Positions 44,286 to 53,476 of a stretch of DNA of 64,000 bases are shown here, piece after piece (the stretch's first letter is position 1; each line of letters starts with the position of its first letter). The translations under genes were made by a program, and so were the position numbers. The stretch is from an uncultured Paracoccaceae bacterium. GTDB lineage: Bacteria > Pseudomonadota > Alphaproteobacteria > Rhodobacterales > Rhodobacteraceae. The DNA lies in contig CATOSB010000004.1 in NCBI GenBank assembly GCA_951812305.1, positions 372,001-436,000 on the forward strand, in the 5' to 3' direction. The notes beneath the pieces are model-generated. The model was given only the letters and a program-made list of their open reading frames with translations. It did no database searches and was not told the DNA's origin.

Positions 44286-44702
44286 TCAGGACAACGCTGC
44301 GATGATCCGGTCTGCATGGGATTTCACCATCTCCATTTCCGCCATCACGCCGGGCGGGCGCAGTTTTATGTCATCATGGCGGGGCAGGATGTGAAAATGC
44401 AGATGGAACACTTCCTGACCGCCAGCGGCCTCATTGAATTGCTGGATGGTCGCACCATGGGCGTCAAATGCCGAAATTGCGGCGCGTGAAACAAGCTGAA
44501 CGGTGGACATCACGGATGCCAGTTGATCGGGTGTCGCATCCAACAGGTTCCGGCACGGTGTTTTGGGGATCACCAGACAGTGCCCATCCGCGCGCGGCAT
44601 TATATCCATGAAGGCGAAGGTATCGTCGTCTTCGAATATTTTAAAAGACGGAATTTCGCCGCGCAGGATTTTGGCGAAAATATTGTTGGAATCGTAAGTC
44701 AT
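44286..44702 (-). CDS. HIT-family hydrolase
   Basis: The 138-residue protein starts MTYDSNNIFAKILRGEIPSF and contains the histidine triad in VFHLHFHILPR. It is a nucleotide hydrolase or transferase of the HINT branch. The frame is open to 44732, but ATG 44702 is at the domain edge. It is divergent from the monooxygenase gene at 44790. Confidence 0.9.
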   Translation of the reverse strand: MTYDSNNIFAKILRGEIPSFKIFEDDDTFAFMDIMPRADGHCLVIPKTPCRNLLDATPDQLASVMSTVQLVSRAAISAFDAHGATIQQFNEAAGGQEVFHLHFHILPRHDDIKLRPPGVMAEMEMVKSHADRIIAALS

Positions 44703-44789
44703 GGTCGCTCCGTCAGCGCTGGTTTGGCGCATATTAAGCCGCGTGCAAGGGATTGAAAATCACAATGGGTGGTGACAATCGTTGTGACC

Positions 44790-46619
44790 ATGCAATTTCA
44801 CGAAAATGGCTTTCGCTACGGCGATCCGGATCGGCGACCGTCGGCAGGCAGGTCTGCGAATGAGCGGGTTGATGTTCTGATTGTCGGCTGCGGTCCGGCT
44901 GGGCTGACGCTGGCGGCGCAAATGGGGCAGTTTCCGGATATCACCACCCGGATCATCGAGCAGAAATATGGCCCGCTGGAGCTTGGGCAGGCAGACGGGA
45001 TTGCCTGTCGCTCAATGGAAATGTTCAACGCGTTCGGCTTTGTCGAACGCGTGATGCGAGAGGCCTATTGGGTCAACGAAACGGTGTTTTGGAAGCCGGA
45101 TCCTAATGACCCCGGCAGAATTGCCCGCAGCGGGCGCATTCAGGATGTCGAGGACGGGCTTTCCGAGTTTCCCCATGTCATTCTCAATCAGGCACGTGTG
45201 CACGATTTTTATCTCGACGTAATGCGAAACGCGCCGGCGCGGCTTGAGCCGGACTATCAGCGGCGACTGCGTGATCTTGAGGTGGATCGAACCGCTGAAT
45301 ATCCGGTTACTGCGACCGTCGAACGTCTCGACACTGATGAAACCGAAACGATCAAGGCACGTTACGTTGTCGGCTGTGACGGTGCTCGCTCGCAGGTCCG
45401 CCGATCCATCGGGCGCGATTTACGCGGCGACAGTGCCAATCAGGCCTGGGGCGTAATGGACGTTTTGCTGAATACGGACTTCCCGGACATCCGGTTCAAG
45501 TGCACCGTGCACTCCTCGGCGGGTAATTCGGTGCTGATCCCGCGCGAAGGCGGCTATCTCGCGCGGCTTTGCATCGAGATGGAGCCCTTGGGCGAGGATG
45601 AGCGGGCGAAAGACCGCAACGTAACCGTCGATGACATCATCGCCGCAGCCAATGAAATCTATGCGCCTTATTCGATCGACGTCAAAGAGGTCGCATGGTG
45701 GTCGGTATACGAAATCGGTCAGCGGCTGACAGACGCGTTCCACGATGACGATGCGGACCCGCGCGTCTTCATCGCGGGCGACGCCTGTCACACCCACAGC
45801 CCGAAGGCGGGGCAGGGGATGAACGTGTCGATGGCGGACGGGTTCAATCTTGGCTGGAAACTGGCGTCCGCCTTGCGCGGACTGGCCAGAACGGAATTGT
45901 TGCGCAGCTATTTTGAAGAACGTCAGGCCGTCGCATATGAACTCATAGAATTCGACAAGGAATTGGCCCGGCGCATAGGCGTATCTGCCAAGGCGGGTGA
46001 GGACACGGGAACCTTTCAGGAATTTTTTCAGGAGGCAGGTCGATACACCGCGGGCGTTGCCACCCACTATGCGGCCGGGTTGCTAACCGGCGGTGGCGAA
46101 CATCAGCATCTCGCGACGGGCTTTGAAATTGGAAAACGGTTCCATTCTTCGCCCGTCATGCGGTTGGCGGATGGAAAGCACGTGCATCTCGGTCATGTGA
46201 TGAAGGCGGATGGGCGCTGGCGGATCTTTGTGTTTGAGGGTGCAAATGGCGGGCTTGCGCGGCTGTGCGAGTTTTTGACGACGGACCCCGCGTCGCCGAT
46301 TCAGCGCCATACGCCCAAAGGAGCCGATATTGATTCTGTCATCGACTTGCGTGCAGTTATCCAGTCAGGCCACCGCGAAACGGAAATCACTGTGCAGCCT
46401 GAAATTCTGTTTCCGTCCAAGGGCCGACTGGGTCTGCGTGACTATGAAAAGGTATTTTGTTCCGTCCTGAAAGAGGGACCAGACATTTTCGAAATTCGCG
46501 GGATCAACCGCGAAAAGGGATGCCTTGTCGTTGTACGGCCCGATCATTACGTCAGTGCGGTTCTACCGTTGGACGGGTATGGCGAGCTTTCGAGACTCTT
46601 TGCCAACGTCCTGACCTAA
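44790..46619 (+). CDS. FAD-dependent aromatic monooxygenase (phenol hydroxylase type)
   Basis: The 609-residue protein has the FAD GxGxxG region VLIVGCGPAGLTLAAQMG, the DG motif YVVGCDGARSQVRRSIG, and FIAGDACHTHSPKAGQGMNV, all typical of class A flavin hydroxylases. The C-terminal 180 residues match the thioredoxin-like domain of phenol 2-monooxygenase and 3-hydroxybenzoate 4-hydroxylase. An upstream start at 44769 is possible. It would hydroxylate an aromatic ring with NADPH and oxygen; the substrate is unknown. It converges with the mttB gene. Confidence 0.85.
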   Translation: MQFHENGFRYGDPDRRPSAGRSANERVDVLIVGCGPAGLTLAAQMGQFPDITTRIIEQKYGPLELGQADGIACRSMEMFNAFGFVERVMREAYWVNETVFWKPDPNDPGRIARSGRIQDVEDGLSEFPHVILNQARVHDFYLDVMRNAPARLEPDYQRRLRDLEVDRTAEYPVTATVERLDTDETETIKARYVVGCDGARSQVRRSIGRDLRGDSANQAWGVMDVLLNTDFPDIRFKCTVHSSAGNSVLIPREGGYLARLCIEMEPLGEDERAKDRNVTVDDIIAAANEIYAPYSIDVKEVAWWSVYEIGQRLTDAFHDDDADPRVFIAGDACHTHSPKAGQGMNVSMADGFNLGWKLASALRGLARTELLRSYFEERQAVAYELIEFDKELARRIGVSAKAGEDTGTFQEFFQEAGRYTAGVATHYAAGLLTGGGEHQHLATGFEIGKRFHSSPVMRLADGKHVHLGHVMKADGRWRIFVFEGANGGLARLCEFLTTDPASPIQRHTPKGADIDSVIDLRAVIQSGHRETEITVQPEILFPSKGRLGLRDYEKVFCSVLKEGPDIFEIRGINREKGCLVVVRPDHYVSAVLPLDGYGELSRLFANVLT

Positions 46620-46656
46620 GTCTTTTTGGGAATGTTGTCAGCGTTTCGTGACTGGC

Positions 46657-48213
46657 TCAGAAATCCGTCGGCGCGCCGCCCTCGGCCTTGCGGCGTTCTA
46701 CAAAATCCAACAATTCTTCGCGGATCGCTTCATCCATCGGCGGCGGTTCGAACCGCGTGACAATCTCTTTGGCCACCGCGTTCGCACGCTCTGCCGTCCA
46801 AACGCCGCCCGCAAGTTCCCAGGCTTCATAGTTTCGCCAATCCGAAAGATAGGGTTGATAGAACGCCGTCTCATAACGGTCCTGCGTATGCTGGATGCCA
46901 AAAAAGTGCCCGGATGAGCCGACTTCTTTGATCGCATCGAGCGCCAAATCATCGTCGCCCGTGGCCCATGTTTCTGGCTCGAAATAGCGCTGGATCATCT
47001 GAATGACTTCGCAATCCATGACAAATTTTTCAGGAGACGCGATCAAGCCACCCTCAAGCCATCCGGCCGCATGATAGATCATGTTGGTTCCCGACTGCAC
47101 GGCTGCCCAAAGGCTGTTTGAGGTTTCCCACATCGCCTGTCCGTCTGGCACATTGGCCGCGCAGACGCCGGATGATCTGATGGGCAAGCCATAGAACCGT
47201 CCCATCTGACCGGTCATCTGTGTGGCGCGCATGTATTCCGGTGTGCCGAATGCCGGGGCGCCAGACTTCATGTCGACATTCGATGTGAATGTGCCGATGA
47301 CGCTGGCAGCACCGGGGGCCACGTATTGGAATAAAGCGATTGCACTCAAAGCCTCGGCAATAGATTGAGCGACGGCGCCCGCCATCGTCACCGGCGCCAT
47401 TGCACCGGCCAGTGTGAACGGCGTCACCACAACGGCCTGACCACGTCTGACACAGCGCAGGCAGCCGTCAATCATCGGCTGGTCATGTTTCAGTGGCGAG
47501 GTCGAGTTGATGTTCGTATACATCCGGGGCGTTGCATCGAACTCGTCATGGCTCAACTGGCTCGCGATGCGGACCATTTCGAACACGTCCTCGACCCGCT
47601 CTTTGCCCAGCGAATAGGCGTGCATGACTTTGTCCGTCAGTGTCAGCTTGTCATAAAGCACATCTAGATGGCGGACCGAGGCGTGAATGTCGACCGGTTC
47701 CACAGGGTAACCGCCGGCAAAATGGATGCAGTTGAAATACTGCGTCAGTTTCAGAAGGTCCGCACATTGCGCGCGCGTACCCGGCGTCTTGCCCGTATCC
47801 AGCGACCAGAAATTTGGCGGCGAGGACACGTTCCCGAATAAAAGTGTTTTGCCGCCGACCTTTATGGTCCGATCCGTATTTCGCGGCGTCAGTGTAAATT
47901 CGTCTGGCGCCTTGCCAACCATCTCCATCACGAAATCGCGGCCCATGCGCACATTTTCACCGTCGACCCTACAACCTGCTTCCTTGAAGATCTCCAACGC
48001 TTCTTCGTTCAGAAACTCGATCCCGATCTCTTCAAGAATGTGCATGGCGGCGTCGTGCATCCGTGCGACACCTTCTTCAGTCAGTGGCTCTGTCGGGCGG
48101 TCCGGATTGTCGGGCAACCGCCAGGACATCTGGCTGATCACTTCTGGATTGGTGCGGCGTGTGTTTCCGGCACGACCACCAGAGCGGCGGCGGCGTGGTG
48201 CATCATTGGGCAT
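46657..48213 (-). CDS. MttB-family methyltransferase, copy 2
   Basis: The 518-residue protein starts MPNDAPRRRRSGGRAGNTRR behind AAAGGGAGTGCCCG. It belongs to the same superfamily as the 27729 gene: MHILEEIGIEFLNEEALEIF, then ITLA-type strands (VTPFTLAGAMAPVTMAGAVA) and a C-terminal MDEAIREELLDFVERRKAEG. It has no in-frame amber codon and is a non-pyrrolysine member. The two copies differ clearly in sequence and so probably act on different methylated amines. No corrinoid protein gene is nearby. Confidence 0.8.
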   Translation of the reverse strand: MPNDAPRRRRSGGRAGNTRRTNPEVISQMSWRLPDNPDRPTEPLTEEGVARMHDAAMHILEEIGIEFLNEEALEIFKEAGCRVDGENVRMGRDFVMEMVGKAPDEFTLTPRNTDRTIKVGGKTLLFGNVSSPPNFWSLDTGKTPGTRAQCADLLKLTQYFNCIHFAGGYPVEPVDIHASVRHLDVLYDKLTLTDKVMHAYSLGKERVEDVFEMVRIASQLSHDEFDATPRMYTNINSTSPLKHDQPMIDGCLRCVRRGQAVVVTPFTLAGAMAPVTMAGAVAQSIAEALSAIALFQYVAPGAASVIGTFTSNVDMKSGAPAFGTPEYMRATQMTGQMGRFYGLPIRSSGVCAANVPDGQAMWETSNSLWAAVQSGTNMIYHAAGWLEGGLIASPEKFVMDCEVIQMIQRYFEPETWATGDDDLALDAIKEVGSSGHFFGIQHTQDRYETAFYQPYLSDWRNYEAWELAGGVWTAERANAVAKEIVTRFEPPPMDEAIREELLDFVERRKAEGGAPTDF

Positions 48214-48780
48214 CGGGCACTCCCTTTGCAGGGTAGAATGCGCAAGGATATCGCTGGGGGTGCTTGCAGTTTGCGACGTGTTTTGTCGCTTTCTGCCCAA
48301 ATCAGCCCCCATTGCCGAAACGCGTCAGTGCCCCCATATTCGGGACATGCTGAAGTTCACGCCAATTCTTCTTGCGGTTCTGTATGGGCTGGTCATGTAC
48401 CGGTTTTCCGCTTGGCGAACCGCGCGCGAATTGGACGCGAAGTCGACAGAGCTCGCCGATCCGATGCTGAAACTTCTGACTGATCGCATGGCGCAGGCAC
48501 TGGAGTTGGAGCGCATCCGGGTCCACATTTACGAAATCGACCCCGTGAACGGGCTTGCGGCACCTGATGGGCGGATTTTCATTACCCGTGGATTTTTCAA
48601 CAAATACCGAAAGGGTGAGGTTACTTCCGACGAGATGGCGACAGTCATTGCTCACGAATTAGGGCATGTGGCGCTGGGGCATTCCCGACGTCGAATGATC
48701 GATTTTTCCGGGCAAAACGCATTGCGCACGGCGCTGGCCATGGTCTTAGGGCGATTCATTCCCGGATTCGGTGTCTACAT

Positions 48781-50380
48781 GTAACTCCCAAGCACCCTGT
48801 CCGATAGGGTTGCGGGGTTTTGTTCCGTCAGAGCCGTGCGATGATCTGAGGTGGTGACAGGGTCAGGATTTCCAGGATGTTGAACCGGTGTTTTCTGGCC
48901 GTCGAGATGACGGACCTGATGTCGGCGAAGACCCGCGCGCCCTCGAGGGTGCGGAAGGTGCCCGAGATTTTCATGCGCAGCTTCATCATGCGCAGGTCCT
49001 GTTCGGCCTGATTGTTTGTGAATGGGACCGCGAAGTCGGCGATGAATCGCAAAACGTCATCGCGGTAGTCACGCAGGCGGAGGAGCAGGTTGTGGCCTGG
49101 CCGCCTGGCTTTTCGGCCGCGGGTGCCGGGGCTTTTGGCCAGCGGGGGCTGGCGTTCGTGGAAGGCGAGCCCCTTGGCGAGGATCGCCATGTATCTGGTG
49201 ACTATACCCTGGCGAACCAGTTCCGGGAGTTCGGTCTCGCCTTGATCCTGAGCCGCGCATCTGAGCTGATTGGCGCTATGAAGCACTGCGCTCATCTCCG
49301 TCGCCCAAGGCTCTTTTTCGATCTCTTCGATGGCCTTGAGTTCGCGCAAGTGATGCGCCCCGCAGAGGGCGTGGGCGTCCACTCCGCTCATATGGGCGTA
49401 GTAGGGTTTCCAGTGATCATGAATGATCGTCCCGCCGGTCAGGAAGGTTGGAACAGCACCGCGTTTGGCGCTGATGCGGTAATGGGTGAAGGCGGTATCG
49501 CAGATCGTGTGCAGCCAGTGCAGCTTGCCGGCAACACGAAGTCCGGTCTCGTCCAGATGCCGAACGCCGCCTTCGGCAAGCCGGGCGAGAATGTGTTCAA
49601 CCACGACACCCATCTTATTTGCCGCGCCGCGCGTCCAGTTGGTCACGCTGGCCGCGCACAAGCTGGTGGCCCCAAACAGGTCGCGCATAAGCTGGCAGAC
49701 CCGATCCTCGGGTATCAGCTGCTGAACATTGCAATAGACCGCCACTGCCCGCATGCGCGTGCCATATTGCACATGCGCGGCCACGCCATCGGGAAAGCCA
49801 GCCGTCGTCGTGGCTCGACAATGGTCGCAACAATAAACCGCCGCCTGATGCTCGGTGACCTCCAGGCGTGGCGCAGGCAAGTCGAACACCTGACGCTTCT
49901 CGATCCCTTTCACCATCTCCGCCGTCAGGGCGCTCTGACAGGCGCTGCAATGCGTCGCCTCATGCCGTTCGACAAAGTCGGGTGTTGACGTCTGGCGCAG
50001 GGTGTCGCCCCGGTGGCCAACTTGGCCGCCACTTTTCTTTCCGGATTTGCCACGCAGGCTGCGCGGGGCTGGCTTCTTCAGGCCATCACTTGAAGGGGGC
50101 TTGCTGCTATTGCTGCTGTTCTTGGCCAACTGTCGGCGCAGGTCCGTGATCTCTTCCGCCATGCTCGCCAACGCAGCTTCAAGCTCAGCGATCCGACGCA
50201 GAGCCGTGGCGAGAAGTTGTTCAAGGGCGGCAACCTGATCCATCCCACCACTGATTCAGAGAAATCAACCCGGCGCCACAGAATTCAGACAAGAAAGAAA
50301 AAAACACGCGCAAAATGGCAAATTCGACTCACCATAAAACTGACAATAACACTCAAACGTGGGGGGTGCTTGGGAGTTAC
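48781..50380 (-). mobile_element. IS66-family element, copy A
   Basis: Ends GTAACTCCCAAGCACCC (left) and GGGTGCTTGGGAGTTAC (right) are inverted. The 8-bp direct repeat GTCTACAT flanks the element at 48773-48780 and 50381-50388, the duplication size of IS66. It is 1600 bases long and has a single transposase gene, like the ISBst12 branch that lacks tnpA and tnpB. It shares one sequence variant with copy B (ATA where C and D have ATC). Confidence 0.95.
48828..50243 (-). CDS. IS66-family transposase, copy A
   Basis: The 471-residue protein has an N-terminal leucine-zipper-like coiled coil (ITDLRRQLAKNSSNSSKPPS), a zinc-finger region (HCSACQ, CCDHCRA) and a DDE core: HLDETGLRVAGKLHW, DHWKPYYAHM and NNQAEQDLRMMKLRMKISGT. 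It is a full-length, unbroken transposase. Three further copies in this window encode the same protein. Confidence 0.95.
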   Translation of the reverse strand: MDQVAALEQLLATALRRIAELEAALASMAEEITDLRRQLAKNSSNSSKPPSSDGLKKPAPRSLRGKSGKKSGGQVGHRGDTLRQTSTPDFVERHEATHCSACQSALTAEMVKGIEKRQVFDLPAPRLEVTEHQAAVYCCDHCRATTTAGFPDGVAAHVQYGTRMRAVAVYCNVQQLIPEDRVCQLMRDLFGATSLCAASVTNWTRGAANKMGVVVEHILARLAEGGVRHLDETGLRVAGKLHWLHTICDTAFTHYRISAKRGAVPTFLTGGTIIHDHWKPYYAHMSGVDAHALCGAHHLRELKAIEEIEKEPWATEMSAVLHSANQLRCAAQDQGETELPELVRQGIVTRYMAILAKGLAFHERQPPLAKSPGTRGRKARRPGHNLLLRLRDYRDDVLRFIADFAVPFTNNQAEQDLRMMKLRMKISGTFRTLEGARVFADIRSVISTARKHRFNILEILTLSPPQIIARL

Positions 50381-50720
50381 GTCTACATTGCAAATGCACT
50401 TACAACGCTACTTGCGGCGCGCCTCAGCCGCGGTGACGAATACGAGGCGGATGCCTACGCCGCGGCCTTGCTGGTCAAATCCGGTATCGGAACAGGTCCC
50501 CAAAAGTCGCTTTTCAAAAAGCTCGAGGCGCTGACAAAAACAAACATGGGCGCAATGCCCGCCTGGTTTTGAGCCACCCGAAAGTTGATGATCGAGTGGC
50601 CGCAATTGAGAAGTTGGAACGAAAGTGGTTGGCCGGGTAATTTGCTTATTCTTTTGCCGCATGGCCCATTAATGTCCGCTCAGGTCGCGAGGAGTAACCG
50701 ATGCCTTGCCCTTTCTTCAC

Positions 50721-51671
50721 TTAAAAACTCCATTTGAATCCCGTTTCCTTCTCTGATCGGTCCCACAGTTTCACCATGACGGCCTTGTCGTAGGCGTAGG
50801 GTTCCAGAGTGCCCTTGCCGACTGGACCGACCCATTCCATGCGGCCCGTGGGGCCATAGAGTGCACGCTGGTCCAGACCATCTTCAGTGGCGCACATTAC
50901 TTCCGGAAAGGCGCCTTTTTCGGCCGATTGAACCATCGGCGACAACGACATGAGGTAAAATGCGATTCTGGTGGCGAGGCCGCCGCTGGTGCTGATGAGC
51001 GACGTGGCTGACGATCCTGGATGGCAGACGAAAACCTCGACGGTTTTATTTGCCGCTTCGACACGGTCTTGCAATTCATAGGCAAACATCATTTGCGCCA
51101 GCTTGCTTTGACTGTATGCCGGATTGGCGCTGTAATTCTTGTCCCAGTTCATGTCGTCGAACTGGATCGTCTTTATCCCTAACTTGTAGCCAAGGCTGGC
51201 AACAACAACAATCCGACCCGCGGATTCTTCGATGCGGTCAAACAGCATCCCGCACAGGACGAAATGGCCGTAATGGTTGGTGCCAAGCTGGCTTTCGAAC
51301 CCGTCTTTGGTGAATTTCTGCGTCGGCACCTGCGCAATGGCGGCATTACAGATCAGCGCGTCAATTTTTGGAACGTTGTTCAATACCGCCGCCGCGGCCT
51401 CGCGCACCGTTGCAAGTTCTGCGAGGTCCATGCGGATAAAGCTCACGTCAGCCTCCGCACCGAATTCTTGCTTCAGCTCATTGACGGCGGCGGTCGATTT
51501 CTGGGCGCTGCGGTTCAGCATCACCACACTTGCCTTTTTCGACAGAAGGATGCGTGCGGCCTGATACCCCGCTCCGGCATTGGCACCGGTAATCACGTAG
51601 GTCTTGCCTTTAAGGTCGCCCAGACAGTCTGGCGTCCAGCCCTTTGGCCCAAATTGCGTGTCTGCCATCAT
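50721..51671 (-). CDS. SDR-family oxidoreductase
   Basis: The 316-residue protein has the NAD(P)-binding motif TGANAGAGYQAARIL and the active-site YSQSKLAQM (YxxxK), with a preceding serine in VVVASLGYK. The N-terminus and long C-terminus resemble protochlorophyllide-reductase-like and retinol-dehydrogenase-like SDRs. ATG 51671 follows TAAAGGAG. The substrate is unknown. Its promoter region is cut off by the composite element that starts 60 bases upstream. Confidence 0.85.
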   Translation of the reverse strand: MMADTQFGPKGWTPDCLGDLKGKTYVITGANAGAGYQAARILLSKKASVVMLNRSAQKSTAAVNELKQEFGAEADVSFIRMDLAELATVREAAAAVLNNVPKIDALICNAAIAQVPTQKFTKDGFESQLGTNHYGHFVLCGMLFDRIEESAGRIVVVASLGYKLGIKTIQFDDMNWDKNYSANPAYSQSKLAQMMFAYELQDRVEAANKTVEVFVCHPGSSATSLISTSGGLATRIAFYLMSLSPMVQSAEKGAFPEVMCATEDGLDQRALYGPTGRMEWVGPVGKGTLEPYAYDKAVMVKLWDRSEKETGFKWSF

Positions 51672-51821
51672 TTTACTCCTTTATGCGTCAGCCAGGAGGC
51701 TGTGCAAAACGCGCTTTCGATTCATATAAGGTAACTCCCAAGCACCCCCCACGTTTGAGTGTTATTGTCAGTTTTATGGTGAGTCGAATTTGCCATTTTG
51801 CGCGTGTTTTTTTCTTTCTTG

Positions 51822-53422
51822 GTAACTCCCAAGCACCCCCCACGTTTGAGTGTTATTGTCAGTTTTATGGTGAGTCGAATTTGCCATTTTGCGCGTGTTT
51901 TTTTTCTTTCTTGTCTGAATTCTGTGGCGCCGGGTTGATTTCTCTGAATCAGTGGTGGGATGGATCAGGTTGCCGCCCTTGAACAACTTCTCGCCACGGC
52001 TCTGCGTCGGATCGCTGAGCTTGAAGCTGCGTTGGCGAGCATGGCGGAAGAGATCACGGACCTGCGCCGACAGTTGGCCAAGAACAGCAGCAATAGCAGC
52101 AAGCCCCCTTCAAGTGATGGCCTGAAGAAGCCAGCCCCGCGCAGCCTGCGTGGCAAATCCGGAAAGAAAAGTGGCGGCCAAGTTGGCCACCGGGGCGACA
52201 CCCTGCGCCAGACGTCAACACCCGACTTTGTCGAACGGCATGAGGCGACGCATTGCAGCGCCTGTCAGAGCGCCCTGACGGCGGAGATGGTGAAAGGGAT
52301 CGAGAAGCGTCAGGTGTTCGACTTGCCTGCGCCACGCCTGGAGGTCACCGAGCATCAGGCGGCGGTTTATTGTTGCGACCATTGTCGAGCCACGACGACG
52401 GCTGGCTTTCCCGATGGCGTGGCCGCGCATGTGCAATATGGCACGCGCATGCGGGCAGTGGCGGTCTATTGCAATGTTCAGCAGCTGATACCCGAGGATC
52501 GGGTCTGCCAGCTTATGCGCGACCTGTTTGGGGCCACCAGCTTGTGCGCGGCCAGCGTGACCAACTGGACGCGCGGCGCGGCAAATAAGATGGGTGTCGT
52601 GGTTGAACACATTCTCGCCCGGCTTGCCGAAGGCGGCGTTCGGCATCTGGACGAGACCGGACTTCGTGTTGCCGGCAAGCTGCACTGGCTGCACACGATC
52701 TGCGATACCGCCTTCACCCATTACCGCATCAGCGCCAAACGCGGTGCTGTTCCAACCTTCCTGACCGGCGGGACGATCATTCATGATCACTGGAAACCCT
52801 ACTACGCCCATATGAGCGGAGTGGACGCCCACGCCCTCTGCGGGGCGCATCACTTGCGCGAACTCAAGGCCATCGAAGAGATCGAAAAAGAGCCTTGGGC
52901 GACGGAGATGAGCGCAGTGCTTCATAGCGCCAATCAGCTCAGATGCGCGGCTCAGGATCAAGGCGAGACCGAACTCCCGGAACTGGTTCGCCAGGGTATA
53001 GTCACCAGATACATGGCGATCCTCGCCAAGGGGCTCGCCTTCCACGAACGCCAGCCCCCGCTGGCCAAAAGCCCCGGCACCCGCGGCCGAAAAGCCAGGC
53101 GGCCAGGCCACAACCTGCTCCTCCGCCTGCGTGACTACCGCGATGACGTTTTGCGATTCATCGCCGACTTCGCGGTCCCATTCACAAACAATCAGGCCGA
53201 ACAGGACCTGCGCATGATGAAGCTGCGCATGAAAATCTCGGGCACCTTCCGCACCCTCGAGGGCGCGCGGGTCTTCGCCGACATCAGGTCCGTCATCTCG
53301 ACGGCCAGAAAACACCGGTTCAACATCCTGGAAATCCTGACCCTGTCACCACCTCAGATCATCGCACGGCTCTGACGGAACAAAACCCCGCAACCCTATC
53401 GGACAGGGTGCTTGGGAGTTAC
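51822..53422 (+). mobile_element. IS66-family element, copy B, nested in copy C
   Basis: The 1601-base element is bounded by GTAACTCCC and GGGAGTTAC and flanked by CTTTCTTG (51814-51821 and 53423-53430). It has eight T in the leader poly-T tract where A, C and D have seven, and the ATA variant of copy A. It therefore came from a different donor than the element it entered. Confidence 0.95.
51960..53375 (+). CDS. IS66-family transposase, copy B
   Basis: This frame encodes the same 471-residue IS66 transposase as copy A, with coiled coil, zinc finger and DDE residues all present. It starts ATGGATCAGG behind GTGGTGGG. It is unbroken. Confidence 0.95.
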   Translation: MDQVAALEQLLATALRRIAELEAALASMAEEITDLRRQLAKNSSNSSKPPSSDGLKKPAPRSLRGKSGKKSGGQVGHRGDTLRQTSTPDFVERHEATHCSACQSALTAEMVKGIEKRQVFDLPAPRLEVTEHQAAVYCCDHCRATTTAGFPDGVAAHVQYGTRMRAVAVYCNVQQLIPEDRVCQLMRDLFGATSLCAASVTNWTRGAANKMGVVVEHILARLAEGGVRHLDETGLRVAGKLHWLHTICDTAFTHYRISAKRGAVPTFLTGGTIIHDHWKPYYAHMSGVDAHALCGAHHLRELKAIEEIEKEPWATEMSAVLHSANQLRCAAQDQGETELPELVRQGIVTRYMAILAKGLAFHERQPPLAKSPGTRGRKARRPGHNLLLRLRDYRDDVLRFIADFAVPFTNNQAEQDLRMMKLRMKISGTFRTLEGARVFADIRSVISTARKHRFNILEILTLSPPQIIARL

Positions 53423-53476
53423 CTTTCTTGTCTGAATTCTGTGGCGCCGGGTTGATTTCTCTGAATCAGTGGTGGG

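Larger units (their letters stand above)
48347..50640 (+). pseudogene. M48-type zinc protease gene broken by IS66 and a frameshift
   Basis: The first part (48347-48780) starts MLKFTPILLAVLYGLVMYRF with one membrane helix and has the zinc motif VIAHELGHVALGH, ending PGFGVY. The rest resumes at 50389 as IANALTTLLAARLSRGDEYE with the third zinc ligand in EYEADAYAAALL. Excising IS66 with one GTCTACAT copy rejoins them. A second lesion lies near 50570: the frame meets TGA after AMPAWF, while a one-base shift gives LSHPKVDDRVAAIEKLERKW and a stop at 50638. So the gene carries two independent defects. Confidence 0.85.

Noticed and set aside
48888..49988. Long frames opposite each IS66 transposase (366 codons)
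   Set aside because: They recur only because the IS66 copies recur, show no protein family features and oppose a well-supported transposase.
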